Source: Monodelphis domestica
Taxonomy: Eukaryota > Chordata > Mammalia > Didelphimorphia > Didelphidae
Direction of reading: 5' to 3'
NCBI RefSeq assembly: GCF_027887165.1
Contig: NC_077230.1
Coordinates: 345,245,850 to 345,309,849, forward strand
DNA: 64,000 nt
In this document: positions 1-14,662 of the stretch, one piece after another
How the letters are laid out: the number at the start of each line of letters is the position of its first letter
Position numbering within the stretch: position 1 is the first letter of the stretch
Program-made: the position numbers and the translations under genes
Notes under the pieces: generated by a model
The model's input: the letters and a program-made list of their open reading frames with translations, nothing else
Databases searched by the model: none
Told to the model about the DNA's origin: nothing

Positions 1-1530
1 AAGTGTGAGTAAAAAAGGAACTAGACATTGGGATGATAATTGGTTGGAAGTAATGTTTCTTTTTCTTTTTTTTCTGGACAGATAGAAGGAAGCCACCAGG
101 TTAGATTAAGTTGTTTCTATCCATTAACATTTTATATACCTTCCCTCCCCTGACCAGTTCAGTTGCAAAGCCCAGTGGACAGGTAAATGGGCCTTTAATG
201 TTTTGGAGAATCAGACTAACTGGTCAGTTTCCAAAGATTTGTCTCCTAAAAGTCCTTGGGCTTTGCTGGGAGAGTATATCAAAAAGAAAATCTTTTTGAA
301 ATGTAAAAAAGTAGCTGAATTGCCCTATAGATGGTTTCAAGAATTTTAAAGTCTAAGGATATCTGGAGCAGGTACAGGAAGAAGCTTTACCCACATTTCC
401 AAAAGGTAAACCTGATATTCCTGGGCCATGTGATTTGATAAATGGATGACTTAAGGTAGTATTGATGTGGGATGCTGTTTTCCCCTTCCCTGATTGGAGA
501 ATTATATGCAGAAAACACATTCCTGTAGAATTTATACTTTTTTGACTGATGGTTTTCTATGGGGTTGAGTACTTTTGTAGCACCCTTTAGAGAGGCATGA
601 TGTGGAGGGGTCCTTCCTTCACCCCTCCACTTCAAAGTAGATATAAATCAGTGTCTTATTAGTCATAATGACTTAGCTAGTGAGCTAAGGCTATGGCTGT
701 TGAGCTTGAAATCTGTGGTTCTATTAAAAGGGACATCTTTGCTCTCCAGGCCTCTTCCAGCTGGCCTCGAGGCGTTAGTCTTACTCTCAGAGCTGTAAAG
801 ATGAAAAGAGGTGGGTATGCCTTTTCCCTCAGTAGCCTGGGCCATAAGCAAGGAGCACATGATGCCCCAGGCAAGTGTGTGTCTAGGATGCGGTCACCTG
901 TTTGTTCTTTCTTTTGGTACCAGGTGTCATGAGACTTGAAAGCAATCCCCACTTCCTGGGTGTTTCAAATTATGGTATATTAGTTACTATAAAGCAATTG
1001 TTGAAAAATATGGACAGACAAGAGAAGGAATTGCCAACTAGCAGAGAAAGGGCCCATAGAAGGGGGCTCGCTTGGTGTCAGTCAATCTATCTTCAGTGGA
1101 AATGAAATGAAAATTGGCTAATAACCAGCCTTCATAAAGATGCAGTTAGCAAATATTCCAGTGAGGCTTGCCTACTACCAGCCTCTTAAATGACTGTAAT
1201 TCTTCAGTGATTATGTATTGTTTGGCATTTCCTTTTGAATGCAGAATAAAACAGAGCTGAGCCACATTTGTACTCTGCGTACTTTTTTTTTTACTTCCCA
1301 CCTTGAAGAAGAGGACCCCCGAGACTAGAGCCATAACAAAATCTCAAGGTATGGGAATATTGGAGAATCTTGTTCCCTTTTGATAGGCAACTCTAAAACA
1401 ATGAATCTGGAGCAAACCACAAGGGTAAGGAAAGAATAGGAGTTGTCAAGGGTCACCAGCTCTGAATTAGCAGCAACCCACCTGGACCCTCATAGGGGGA
1501 GAAAGTTTTAGTGGGCTATTGACCTAGCGC
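1..1530. other. Unclassified sequence, no supported gene
   Basis: No recognisable coding exon, RNA gene or repeat family on either strand. Short open frames here lack family resemblance. A polypyrimidine-AG at about 60-80 looks splice-acceptor-like but leads nowhere I can identify. Confidence 0.5.
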
Positions 1531-1534
1531 TTGC

Positions 1535-1785
1535 TTAACAGTGATAGAGCATTGAGACAAGAGTCCGGAAGTCCTAAATTCAAATCTAGCTCCACTTCCT
1601 AGGTGGGTGACCCCTTCTGACAAATCATTTAACCTGTCTCAGTTTCTTCATCTGTAAAATGGAGATCATAAAGGCATCTACCTTCCAGGGTTGTCTTGAG
1701 GACCAAAGGAGCTGATATTTTTTAAGCACTTAGCACATTGCCTGGCACAGAGTAGGGGTTTGATAAATGCTTGTTCCTCCCCCTG
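1535..1785 (+). repeat. MIR-type CORE-SINE
   Basis: Ordered MIR landmarks: a 'attcaaatctagctcc' B-box-like stretch, 'tctcagtttcttcatctgtaaaatgg' style core, 'cttgaggacc', and 'gcctggcacagagta' near the 3' end. Confidence 0.85.
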
Positions 1786-2214
1786 CCCTTCACAGGGATT
1801 AGCCACCCTAAAGCTGATCTTTCTCGGTAATCAAAACCAGGATTGAGAGACAGTGGGACCATGTAACTACATAATGCCAAGGGACTTTCCAGCAATCCTG
1901 AGTCCAAGGTGACAAAGAAGCAGACAGGGAGGGGGTTACCGACCAAGACTGAGGTCACAATGTATGATGGACGTCTCCACAATAATGTGGAAGAGGCTCA
2001 GGGTGGGACAGAGGGGCAAAGTTGAGAAAGATACTAAAGGACTACATATTCACCCTATATGTTAGATTTTTTGCAACTCTAACTTGGCATCTGTGTGACA
2101 ATTAAGAAAAGAAGGTTGTTATCCTTGAACCTACTTCACCAAGAATCGGCCCTTGAAAATAAGAGGAAAGGTTCTTTTCATAGACATCCTGTATCAATGG
2201 ATGACCACTTGTCA

Positions 2215-2330
2215 GAGACATTATGTATGTATAATGTGCCAGGAACAGCAATTTAAGTGTTGGTGATACAAAGAAAAGCAAAAAACAGCCCCTGTCCCCA
2301 AGGAGCTCACAGTCTAATGAGGGGAGTATG
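2215..2330 (+). repeat. Old interspersed repeat of the 'gtgccaggcact...agctcacagtctaatg' family
   Basis: Shares landmark phrases with 61370-61528 and 12110-12190. I do not recall its family name with certainty. Confidence 0.55.
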
Positions 2331-3339
2331 AGAGCTTATCAGTCAAGAAATGTCATCGAAAATGACTATTGTGTATGTGGTGGTGGAGGGGGAATATCTC
2401 TCAAGATCCCGTCCATCCATAAGATTTGTGTAGTACAGGCTTTCACTGCAATATTCATACCTCTCCTGCTTAAAACCCCCTCACTTTTGCAGAAATCTTC
2501 CATGATTCACGACTGACAATCAAAGTCAACCCTTGGCTATTCTGTAGTATCTCAGTTTCCTTCTTTCCATTAAACTCTGAAGTAAGAAGTAAGAACCATC
2601 CTAGCACCACACCTTTCAAACTAGAGTGATGATAGCTTTCTTCACCTAACCTGAATGTACCAATTCTAGGAAGCGGCCTCCCACAAGACCTTGTCACACC
2701 CATTCTCCTGTGGTGGTCTAAAGAACATCATAGATCTTAGGTTGCAGCAACTTTACTGGCTATGTCTTTAATTGCTCCTGGCCCCTGCCCAGCTGTTCCA
2801 TTTTGGGCTTTGTGCCTTCTTTTGTGCTGGTTTAAACATGACCATCATAAACATCCCTTGCTTTTAGCCGACCTGGTCAGCCTGCCTCATTAAAGAAAGC
2901 CCTAAGTCTCAAAGCAGCCTCAATGAGGCAGGACAACATGGGTTTCATTGCTAACCCCCTTTATGGATATTGTTTCCTGTGAATCTCTACTACTATTCTT
3001 CCTAAATTGTAGCCACTTTCTATGGTATCTATAAATAATCTTCTCCATTCCCCTCTCCTCTCCTTTTAAGTTTGAAATCTTTATTAGATTTGCAAGAATC
3101 CAGACATTTTTTTTCTAAACCAGCTTTCATTAAGTGATCTTTATTCTCCATCAGGAGTCCACCATGCCTTGGAACTTATACTTAGTGTCCATTCTAAGAA
3201 GAAAAGTAAGGGGGGAAACAAAGTAAAGTTTAATGATTCACCAAGTAGCCAGAGGAATCAGAAGTAGGCATTGATTAGGAGGCTCTCCATCTCATATCCT
3301 GTCTATATACCCTGGAATGACTGCAGACTGTATTGCTCA
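2331..3339. other. Mostly unclassified, possible L2 trace
   Basis: A weak L2-like stretch occurs near 2.4-2.6 kb. Nothing else is identifiable, and no gene is supported. Confidence 0.4.
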
Positions 3340-3700
3340 TTTCAATATCACAGAATTTTGGAGCCTAAAGGGACCCATATTTGAGCACTTAATCCCACTT
3401 AACAATGTCTCTGACAAGTGGTTATCCAGCCTCCCCTGGAAGATAGCCAGAGCTTGGAAAGCTCACCAGCTCTTAAGGCAGCTCATTCGTCTCTGAATTC
3501 TCTTTACTGTTGTGTTATTGTTTTTGGCTCAACATTAATCTCTGCAGCTACTTTCCATTACTTCTAATTCTACCATTGGGCCAAGTGAGAACAAATCTAA
3601 TGTATCTTCCACATGTCCAAGAGCCATAATTAGTGCTGGACCCCTGGAGCTCTGTTCCAATGTAACAACCACCATGGGACATGCTTCCTCCCGACCTTAT
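3340..3700 (-). repeat. CR1/L3-type LINE fragment, minus strand
   Basis: Reads 'cacagaattttggagcctaa', 'agctactttccattacttct' and 'gtgagaacaaatctaatg', the reverse complement of the CR1/L3 3' end. Diverged. Confidence 0.55.
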
Positions 3701-4497
3701 GATACTTTCCCTCCCTCACTTGGTTGCCATTTCCTAATGCTCTAGTTGCTACTATGCCTCTCTTGGGTACCCACTATTTTTTGGCACAATTCAAGCAGGC
3801 TGCTTAAACTGGGCCACATGGCCTGGGGATGTTGCTAAAGATCATGAGTGATGTTGGCATACATCCATCCCTAGCTCTTTGTCAATGGAATTTGACCCAG
3901 GTGCCATAATTCCTAATTATATCTCTGGCATGACAGCTTTTCAGATCCTTGAAAAGGACCTTCCCCTAAGACATCTTATAATACCATAGTTTGCTAACCC
4001 CCTAATTTACTAAGGGCATGGCAGCATGACTTTTAGTGGTTCACATTTAGACAACACTAGAACATGGCAGCCAAAAAAAAAAATTCCTTTAATCTTCAAC
4101 TGCCTTAAAAGATACTACATGTCTAAGACTCAAGAGGTAGTAGTCCCATTGTATTCTGTCTTGCTCAGACCACATCTAGAGTGCTGTGCTCAGTTCTAGG
4201 TGCCACATATTGGGAAAGGCACTGATAAGTTGGACCACATCCTGGTGACCAGGAAGACGACCAGTATCTTCAAGTACTTGTCATATGGAGGATCTTCCTT
4301 AGCCAGGAAAAGAGATTTAGAGACCTGAGAGCTATCATAAGGTTTACCCAGGGGCAATCATTTGGAAGAAAGAGTTGTTCCTTCCACTAGTCCCCAGTAG
4401 AGAATAATAACTAGAAGATGCAAAGCAATACAATTTATATAGGACTGTGCTAAGTGTTTTACAGCTATGATTTTAACAGAAGCAGCTAGTTATTTTT

Positions 4498-4698
4498 TTT
4501 TTAAACCCTTACCTTCCATCTTGGAGTCAATACTGTGTATTGGCTCCAAGGCAGAAGAGTGGTAAGGGCTAGGCAATGGGGGTCAAGTGACTTGCCCAGG
4601 GCCACACAGCTAGGAAGTGTCTGAGGCCAGATTTGAACCTAGGACCTCCCGTCTCTAGGCCTGGTTCTCAATCCACTGAGCTACCCAGCTGCCCCCTA
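4498..4698 (-). repeat. Mar1/WSINE1-type CORE-SINE with perfect target copies
   Basis: Full-length reverse copy running from a T-run to 'gctgcccccta'. Perfect duplication cagctagttattttt at 4483-4497 and 4699-4713. It inserted at the A-rich tail of an older SINE of the same kind. Confidence 0.95.
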
Positions 4699-4713
4699 CA
4701 GCTAGTTATTTTT

Positions 4714-4905
4714 AAAAAATCCTTTCCTTCTATCTTAGAATCAATACTGTGTAGTGGAACCTAGACAGCAGAGTGATATGGGTTATGAAAATGGGAATTA
4801 AATGACTTCCTCAGGGTCACACAGCTAGGAAGTATCTGAGGCCAGAATTTAATACATCTCTAGACCTGGCTCTCAATTCACTGAGCCACCTACCTTCCTC
4901 ACCCC
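4714..4905 (-). repeat. Older Mar1-type CORE-SINE
   Basis: A diverged reverse copy ('tctatcttagaatcaatactg', 'acacagctaggaagtatctg') directly beside the younger copy. Confidence 0.85.
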
Positions 4906-4978
4906 CAGCTAAAGTAATTTTAAAGTAGAAAAGGCTGGGGTCTTCAGGCTGAGGTTGGATGATCATTTGTGGAGTAAA

Positions 4979-5968
<990 letters not shown>

Positions 5969-7316
5969 AGCTCCATGAGGCCCCAGGAAGACTAGTCTCT
6001 CCCATGGGTCTTGTAAACATACCAGCTATGAAATTACAATAGTTAGAGATAAGGGAAAAATAAGAGAAATAGAGAGAGAGAGCAAATGCTAGGCACATTA
6101 ATAAAAGCCAATTAGGGGGCAGTCCCCTTTGGCAGAAGAGTGTACATTCAAAATAAATTCAATCAACCTTCAGTTCAAGCAACCACACCCCAAGGTTCAT
6201 TCTTGATCTTGATGTAATGTAGGTTTTCTGGCATCTCTCTGCAATAGTTCATTCTCTGGATTTAAGAGTTAGCAAGCTTCTTCCTTGAAGATCTTTCTCA
6301 AACAAAAAAAAAACTTTTCAAAATCTTGGATTTTTATTAAAGTACAATCCCCGCCGAGGTGGGTGTTAAAAAAAATCCAGTTCAGCTCAGGATGCATTGT
6401 TGAGTTATGGTGGTGTATGAGTCAGTTATTAAAAGAATTAAAAAACAATAAAAACAAAACAAACAAAACAAAACAAAAATATATAAAGGGAAAAATATGG
6501 AAGAGTTAAACTTTGGGGAGAAAGGGAAGAAAATAATCAAAATCAGAATCAAAATACCAAAATCTATGTATATAAAATGTTGAGTAAGCAAAAATACATT
6601 CATAATAGGCTCTTGTACAGGTCCAATTTAAAGTAATTTCTATCCCACAAGTCTGTAGAACAGAATGCAGTAATATTTCACTTACCCATTTGGAGCCAAG
6701 ACTATAGGAAGTTGCCATATTATGAGAAGGAAAGGAACTAGAATTCTATTTTGATAGGGAAGCATCACTCCCAGGTCTGACTTTTTTCATTCTCAGGGAT
6801 ATAGGGAGCCAGAATGATAGTCAAATTTTGGTACTTGTATGTGTAGATACAAAGAAGTCCTACAACTTAACGTATGTCAAGCATCGCAACCTCGAGTCCA
6901 CATTAGTATTTCCTGTGTGCTCTTTTGGCACTATTCAGGTTAAGTCTGTGCTCCCTGTTTTTATCCCATTTCCTGGAATCAGACACAAACATTAATCATA
7001 GTCCCATAACATTTTGTCAATAAATGGCAGGTTCCCACAGTCTAAAGCTGCTTGGGTATGTTTTAATAATATAGCAAGATAGCATGTATGTATATTTAAA
7101 CTTACATTACTTCAGAGAGAGAGAGAAAAAAATTTTATTGTATGTACCTTTTGTACAAGAAATGAGGAAAGGGGGGAAAATTCAAATATTCAAAAGAAAA
7201 GCAATAATAAAAAATAAGGGAAAGAGAAGAAAAAAATCAGGAATTCAATGTGTTTTTGAAAAACAGCATCCACTTGTCAATGGATTATTATCTTCAATGC
7301 ATGTGATAGGATACAG
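5969..7316 (-). other. 3' internal part of the ERV fossil, no recognisable gene
   Basis: Lies between the integrase section and the 3' LTR, where an envelope gene would be expected. I recognise no envelope motif. It includes A-rich, low-complexity sequence around 6.3-6.6 kb. Confidence 0.5.
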
Positions 7317-10300
7317 TCAATCAGTCTCAACAGAAGATGCTCTCTTTACATGTGAGCAATGAATCCAAGAGTCCTTCTCTCCAACCTTCAAAGATGTTGG
7401 AGTAGTTAATAATATTTGGAATGGTCCCTCCCAGGAAGGCTGAGTTGCTCCAGTATGCTGGAGATTCTTAATATACACCTTGTCTCCTGGGTTCAGATTG
7501 TGAAATGAAAAGTCTAGTGGTCTGGCTTGTACTGCAGCTCCAGATTCATGAAGTTCACCCAGTTTATACTGTAATTCCTGTATATAGGAAGCAATAGTAG
7601 TATCTTCCCCTAATAGTGATGTATATGCCGGGGAGAAAGGCTTAGACTGTATAGGCAGATGTCCAAAAAACATCTCAAATGGTGAGATGTGTAGGTCTCC
7701 TCTAGGCCTGCTTCTAAGATAAAATAGGGCCAGAGGGAGAATTTCAGGCCATTTTAAATGAGTCTCAGTGCATAATTTGCCAATGATAGTTTTAAGTTCT
7801 TTATTCATCCTTTCAACTTGACCTGAGCTCTGGGGATGATATGGAACATGGAATTTGAGAGTTATCCCCAAGCAACAATATATTTGGTTTAAGACAGAAT
7901 CAGTAAAATGACTTCCTCTATCTGAATCAATATGTGTTGGCAGGCCAAAACAAGGAATAATTTCTTTTAAAAGCACCTTAGCAACAAAAGTCGCTGTGGC
8001 TCGGGTCGCAGGAAATGCTTCCAACCATCTGGTCAGTTGATCTACTATGACTAGACAAATTTTATAATGTCTGGACTTTGGCATTGTTATGAAATCTATC
8101 TGTAGGTGCTCAAAAGATATGTAAGCCAGAGGACGCCCACTGAAAGCTTTGCCACGAAAGGCATGTTGGTTATATGCCTGGCAGGTAGAGGAGGCTGAAC
8201 ACACTTTAGAGGCTATGGTAGTTATACCGGGGGCTATCCATACTCTCTTAACAGAGTCCATGATGTCCTGGGTACCAAAGTGACCATTTTTATGAACAGA
8301 TTGGCAAATTTGGTGATAGAAACTTCTAGGGAGCAGGAGTTTCCCTTCAGACGATACCCACACTCCATTAATCTGTTTTGCTTTAAATTTTTGTTTCCAT
8401 TTTTCCACTTCCTTTTCATTATAGGAAAGTGATAAATTTAAATCATCAGTGGTTGTTAATGTTAAAATTAATCCAGGTCCTTCTATGGCTTCTAGCTTTG
8501 CAGCTGCAGCTTTTTGGTCATTTCCCCTATAGACAGGGTCAGAGCCACCTGTATGGGCAGAGCAATGAACTACAGCTAGGGCTTCTGGCAGTTTGAGAGT
8601 AGAAAGAACTTCATTAATAATTTCTGCATTAACTATGGATTTTCCAGCTGAGGTTAAAAATCCTCTCTGGAGCCATAGCATCCTGACTGAGTGACAAATG
8701 CCAAGAGCATATCTAGAATCCGTATAAATTGTTACATTTTTACCCTTGGCAATTATACAGGCATATTTGAGAGCTATGAGTTCTGTCCCTTGAGCGCTAA
8801 TATTAGAGGGCAGCGAAGCTGACCACTCAATGGAAAATTCTGTGACTACAGCAGCTCCAGTGTAGCGTATGCCATCTCTCATAAAAGGAGAACCATCAGT
8901 AAATAAGACCAGATCTGAGTTGTATAAGGGAGTGTCCAAGAGATCATCTCGAGGCTTTTCTGCCATGGACACTAGTGTTTCACAACTATGTAATGGTTCT
9001 CCTGAAGTTGGTAAATCTGGAAGCAAGGTGGCAGGGTTAAGAGTTGAACAGTGTTTCAAGGTAATGTTTTCATTGTTTAACAAGGTTATTTCATACCTTG
9101 TAATTCACTGATCAGAAAATGCCTGTATTCTATGTCTTAGCAACAATGCTTCTACCTCATGTGGGCACATAATTGTCAATGGGCATCCCAATACTAGTTC
9201 AACAGTTTTTGTCACTAGTAAGGCTGTAGCAGCTACTCCTCTTAGACATGGTGGTGCTCCTGATGCTACTGGGTCCAGTTGGGCAGAATAATAAGCAATT
9301 GGGTGCTGAGAAGGTCCCAAAGTCTGAGTTAAAACACCTGAAGCTACCCCTCTTCGCTCATGTACATACAAAGTAAATGGCTTTTTGTAATATGGGATGC
9401 CTAGAGCGGGGGCAGACAGGATAGCCTATTTTAGATCTGATAGAGCTGATAGGTGTTCTGGTTCTAATTTGAGGGGTTCAGGGACCGAATTCGTTGTTAG
9501 TGCTATAAGGGGTTTAGTAATTTCCCCATAGCAAGGAATACATTGTCTACAAAACCCTGTTGCTCCCAAAATTGTTCTCAACCGTTTCTTAGTGGTAGGA
9601 GCACTTAATTTTGAATATTCTCAATTCGTTTGGGAGAAATAAAGTGGGCACCTGCAGTCAGGATGAACCCCAAATATTCTACTTTAGGGAGGCACCACTG
9701 AATCTTATCCTTCGAGATCTTATGCCCTCTTTTGTGCAATTCCAAAAGAAGGTGTTTGCTATCTTCATGTTTCCGCATCTGTTGAAGCCAAGAGTAGGTC
9801 ATCTACGTACTTGATTAATTTGCTGTTTTTAAATTTTATATTATCTGTAACTTGGCTCAAAATAAGCTCAGGCTATCTACGAAACTTTGTGGCAAACGAC
9901 TCCAGGAGTGTTGATGGCACTGCCAGGTGAAAGCAAAGATATACCTCAAGTTCTCATGTATGGGTATGGAAAAGAAGGCTGAGGACACGTCTACTACTAT
10001 AAAGCATGTAGCTGTGCTAGGAATAGAAGAAATAATAGTATTGATATTGGAAACTACGGAGTGTCTCTTTATGATTGTTCACAGCCCTCAAATCCTGCAC
10101 AAATCTATAGAGGTGTTTGCCTTTGGGCCCTCTTTTTGATTTTTTAATGGGCAGGATGGGCGTGTTGTATACAGATTTACAAGGGATTATTATTCCCTGT
10201 GCAATTAATGAGTTAATTACTGGGGTAATTCCCTCAATTGCCCCTTTTGAGAAGGGATACTGAGGAATGGAAGGAGGTGGGCTAGATTTAGTTTTTATCT

Positions 10301-11317
10301 GCACAGGAACAGCTGACTTAAGTAAGCCTATATCGGAAGAAGATGTGGCCCAAAGAGACTCCAGTATATCTTAGATATTGCAAAAGTGGAATGCTCTTTT
10401 TTCTCCCGACTCTCTGAGAGAATTACAGGGAGTAAATTTAAAGATTCCTCTGGCACTTCCAGTGATAAGGAACCATCTGGGGAGCAAGTTATTGTGGCTC
10501 TGATTTTGCATAGAAGGTCCCTCCCCAGCAAATTTAAAGGGGGGTCAGGCATCAAAAGGAAGGAATGTTGTACCTCAAGGGGTCCTACAGACATTATTCT
10601 AGGGGGAAGTCTTATAACATTTTGGTGTATTCCTGATACTCCCATTACATTCTCTGAGCCAACAGAATAACATTGTAAATCAGGTGTTCTCTTTAATACA
10701 GACCAGGAAGCTCCAGTGTCTAACAGATAATCATAATAAGTGTTACCCACCTTTAAAGTAACATGGGGTTCATTAGTATGGGGGGGTAGTGGATAGGGAC
10801 AACGGGTAGTAGGATATCAGGGTCCAGAAAATCAAAGGTTGTATCCTCTGATTCCTGTGCCCCAGCCTCCCCCCCCCCAGACACCTTCATTGTGTTTGGG
10901 AAGTTCCTTGGGCAGCCCCCTGAAAAGTGCCCCCCTGAGAGGCATTAGCACCTTGAGTATTTTTTGGATGAGCACCACTTTTTATATATTGTTGTGGAGT
11001 TATTTCATTTGAGTTATCATTTTTCCCAATATCTATTCCTATAGTCATCATTCCTAAAGTTGTGGTTTTCATTGTCATAATTATATTTATTTCTATAATT
11101 ATCACTTCTATAGTTGTTATTAAACTGCGTATTCCATCCTATAATCTTGAGAAAAGCTCTACACTGTACCATATTGTGGCCCTTCTTCCCACAGAAGTGG
11201 CAGGTAATGGATTGATAATTAGATTTCTGGAGAGGGGCAAGTGTCATTGGTTCATTATCATGCCCACATTCTAATTTAGCTATCTTCTCTTTTACACATT
11301 TCATTTCTTTCTTCATC

Positions 11318-11687
11318 TCCTCCAACTCCTAACACTAGCCTCCAACTCCCTCTAGCCCTCACAGGAAGTCACAAGAACTCCAGAGGCTGTTCTCTACCTC
11401 ACTTCCTGCATCTCACATGTGCCAATGGTGGTTCTAACTTGACCTAGGACCGCCCAGAGGTCTGTCCTTTTTTGCACATGTCTGTTGAAGGCCATATTCT
11501 CAAATAATTAAATCTTGAGTTTGCTTCAGCCCTTCCTAATCTTGTTACCCTGAGTAGGGTGGAGATTATAGTTTCCAAGACCTGATTCTATTATTCCAAG
11601 TATCTCTATTGTTATTGGTCAGGAAATAGCAAAATCCGATCTTCTAAAGAATGGTTTGAATAGGGTGGAGTAGTTTTGAAATTCACA
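11318..11687 (-). repeat. 5' LTR region of the class I ERV fossil
   Basis: About 370 bases nearly identical in sequence and order to 5599-5968. It ends at 11687 next to gtaa and resumed CR1/L3-like sequence. Confidence 0.85.
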
Positions 11688-11720
11688 GTAAGACTGGACA
11701 AGATCATTCACTTATAGTTA

Positions 11721-12741
11721 ACATTTCTATAGCTGGTTAAGTTGCAAAATATTTTCATATCTCATTTAATACTGATAACAACCCTTTGGAGTAGATGATT
11801 TTTCCCCATTTTATAGATTAAATTGAAGCAGAGACTTGCCCAGGGTCCTCTCATGGTATCCAGCTCCCTTTCCTTTTTGATTATTCTTCTTTGAATAGTC
11901 TCCATCTTGCTAATGTCCCTCCTCAACCTGATGTCCAGAAATGCAAAACAGATGTTGTCTGAACTGAGGAAAGGTCACCCTTGTTATGGACATAATGTCT
12001 CTCAATATAGTCCACCCAAGTGTTTTTAGCAACTGCATTACAATATTCTTCATAAAGTCCACTATAATCCACATTGTTCAGAGAATGGCTATATGTTTTC
12101 AATCAATCTTACTATGTTCCAGGCATTCTTGCTAAATGCTAGGAATATTAAAGGAGGTAGAAGATAGTCCCTACCCTCAAGGAGCTTTATGACCATGTAA
12201 CCATTTAGGTATCCTCCTTCCCCAACCCTTTTCTAGAACCCTTTATATATTGTGTCATTGAATTTGAATATAAGCTCCTGAGGGCAAGAATTTTTTATTT
12301 TGCATTTTATCCCTAGTGATTAGAACATCTGATAATAAAAATTTAATATATAAAATCTAGGCTGCACCAGAGGAAGTCACCATTGCCACTACCCTTTGGT
12401 CTCTCTCATAGCCAAAGTGTCTCAGAACCCATTTGGGGTGGCTAGCAGCAGAAAGCCACTCCTTGGGGTGTAGTGCTCCCATCATTTTTTCTTTACCTGA
12501 GCTGCTTAACTGTTCACAGGGCTTGAATGAGATTGGAGTCAATAATTCCTTTTGGTTGAGATGTAGGCTTACCACCCCTTATCACCTACCCTATCTCTAC
12601 TGTTTTGCAATCCCCAGCCCCCAATGACCAGGCTGAGTGGAGCCTTTGGCAGGTATGCAGCTGACAAGACCAAATGACTATTAGGCTTTGAGAATTACAA
12701 TCTCCCTCTTCTTTCTCTCTTGCTTTGAAAAGCTTTTGGTC
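11721..12741. other. Old repeat traces and unclassified sequence
   Basis: Reverse MIR-like sequence lies at about 11.70-11.85 kb, a 'caggcattcttgctaaatgc' repeat fragment at 12.11-12.19 kb and an L2 3' tail at about 12.24-12.34 kb ('taagctcctgagggcaagaa'). No gene is recognised. Confidence 0.5.
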
Positions 12742-12935
12742 AGGGGCAACAAGGTGGTTCAGTGGATAGAGTCAGGCCTAGAGATTGGTGAGAGGTTCTA
12801 AGTTCAAAACTGGCCTCAGACACTTCTTAGCTTTGTGACCCTGCCCAAGTCACTTAACCCCAATTGCTTTATCATTCCTCTGCCTTGGAACCAATACTAA
12901 GACAGAAGGGATGGTTTAAGAAAAAAGCAGTTGGT
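12742..12935 (+). repeat. Mar1-type CORE-SINE, diverged
   Basis: Head 'ggggcaacaaggtggttcag', core 'tcagacacttcttagctttg', and tail ending in a short A-run. Confidence 0.85.
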
Positions 12936-14662
12936 AACCTAATGTTCAGCAGCCCTATAGTCACTACTGAAGAAATAATGGTCACAGAGTTGTCTATTAT
13001 AAATTAGGTGATGCAAAATGGTCCCTCTAAAAAAAGATAGAGGGCAAATGAGGCCTTAAACTGAAATGATACATTTGAGGTTGTGCTTTCTGGGGTCCCT
13101 TAGGTGTTAGCACTCTTCACAAATAGATGAAAAACCTCCTTTAGAGGCTGAGGTCTCTAATATGAATCCTGATACTATATCCTTCACTAGCCCAATAGTG
13201 GACCCCTCATCAAGAATCAGCTCCTGAGAAATATTATTTTGGCTTATTCACTGTTGGCTCTGTCCTCTATCAAAGTGTATGCAACTAGTTTTTTTGTGGT
13301 CATTAATCCAGTAATAGAGATGACCCTGAGAAATGTAGATCCTGCCAGTGAGCTGAACTGTAAGCAATATGGCTAGTTTGTGAGAGAGCTTTGAGGGATG
13401 AAGGAGATTAGGTCTTCGGCCACTGATTCCTGAGGTCTAGACCAAATAGGACTGAACAATAAAAAATTCTTTTCTTTGGGAGAATGGAGAAATCTTGCAG
13501 ACACCTCTCTTCATAGTTCTTTGTGGGACATCTTATTACCCACTGGTGACATATGTTTTCTATTGAACTAAAAAAACTAAGTTGGTGACATTTCAAGAAT
13601 GGCAGAGGATAGGGAGTGGGTTAATTGCCAATCTACACATTGAAGCCATGATGCCATGTTGTGCTGAATGAAGAGCCACATGCCACTCCAAGGATAAGGC
13701 AGTTTATCAATGAAGTTATCAATGAAATTCCTTTTGCTAATTAGTAATCATTTATCCTTTGTAGTCCTCAAAATGCCTCATTTTTGGCCCTCTTCCTCCA
13801 TCTCAAAGAGAGACATCTGCCTCTGCTGAGCACAAACCAAGTCATCAAGTCATCATGTTTCTGACTGAAAAGGTTGTATATTCCCCTTCCCAAAAGCCAT
13901 ATCCTGTTAAGTCAGCACTATTCTAGGTAAAGCTCTGGTTCATTGGGTTCTTGAATTCATCTTTCAAAAAGACTTACCTAATAAGGACATGCTATTCTTG
14001 GACATGGTTCTGCTTGATCATTTCCAGCCCTTATTATGTTCGTATCACACAGGCCTCAAGATCCTTGTCCCCTCGGAGAATTCCAAAAAGTGAGGTCCTC
14101 AATTATTTTATTGGGGTAGTTTGGACACCACCTTCCCAGAAAAGGCTTTAGGGGACCAAAGGGTTTTGCTTTCTAAAGACATAAGAGAGTTGAAACTGTT
14201 TTTACATAATTATGAATATCTATTTACCTATAAGAAAAAGGGATCCCCTAGCTGACTTCACAGAGGTCTTAAATGGGGCAAAGATTTCGTTATTACCCCC
14301 TGCGTAGTTCCCAGGAAGGTGAATGTCCTAGCTAACACAGAGAGGATACCAATTTTTAGTATGGACCCTGATGCTAGGCGCTATGTGCATGAGGGAAATG
14401 ACACATGATAAAATTGGTGATTGTTGTGATATCATCTGCATTAGAGCCCTGAAATTCCTGGTGAAATTCCTGAAGATCTGGATGTTAGTCCTTCTGAAAG
14501 AGAGACACTACCTTTCTTTTGGAATTTCTGGTTTTCTCTCTCATATTTACTCATCCTTGGCACTGTACTCCAATGGGGACCATTGCTTGCTTTTTTCCCC
14601 CTTTACCTCTGTTTCAATGCTGCTTGGGAGACTTCTCTCATCTGTTGAATCAGGGTTGACCA
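12936..14662. other. Unclassified sequence, no supported gene
   Basis: About 1.7 kb with no recognised repeat or exon. Open frames of 60-100 codons occur on both strands without family resemblance. Confidence 0.4.

Larger units (their letters stand above)
4120..4977 (+). mobile_element. CR1/L3-type LINE fragment (continues at 11688-11720)
   Basis: Contains the characteristic 3'-end text of the mammalian CR1/L3 LINE ('tctagagtgctgtgctcagttc', 'ggctgaggttggatgatcattt'). It is interrupted by two Mar1 SINEs, and the ERV inserted after 'tggagtaa'. The text resumes past 11687 with 'gtaagactggac'. Old and inactive. Confidence 0.65.

Noticed and set aside
60-210. Polypyrimidine-AG followed by short segments with gta donors, like small exons
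   Set aside because: No recognisable protein, no continuing exon and no support from neighbours. Such signals occur by chance in T-rich DNA.
6340-6370. 'ccccgccgaggtgggtg' considered as a retroviral primer-binding site
   Set aside because: It is not next to the 5' LTR of the element and does not match a tRNA 3' end I can name.
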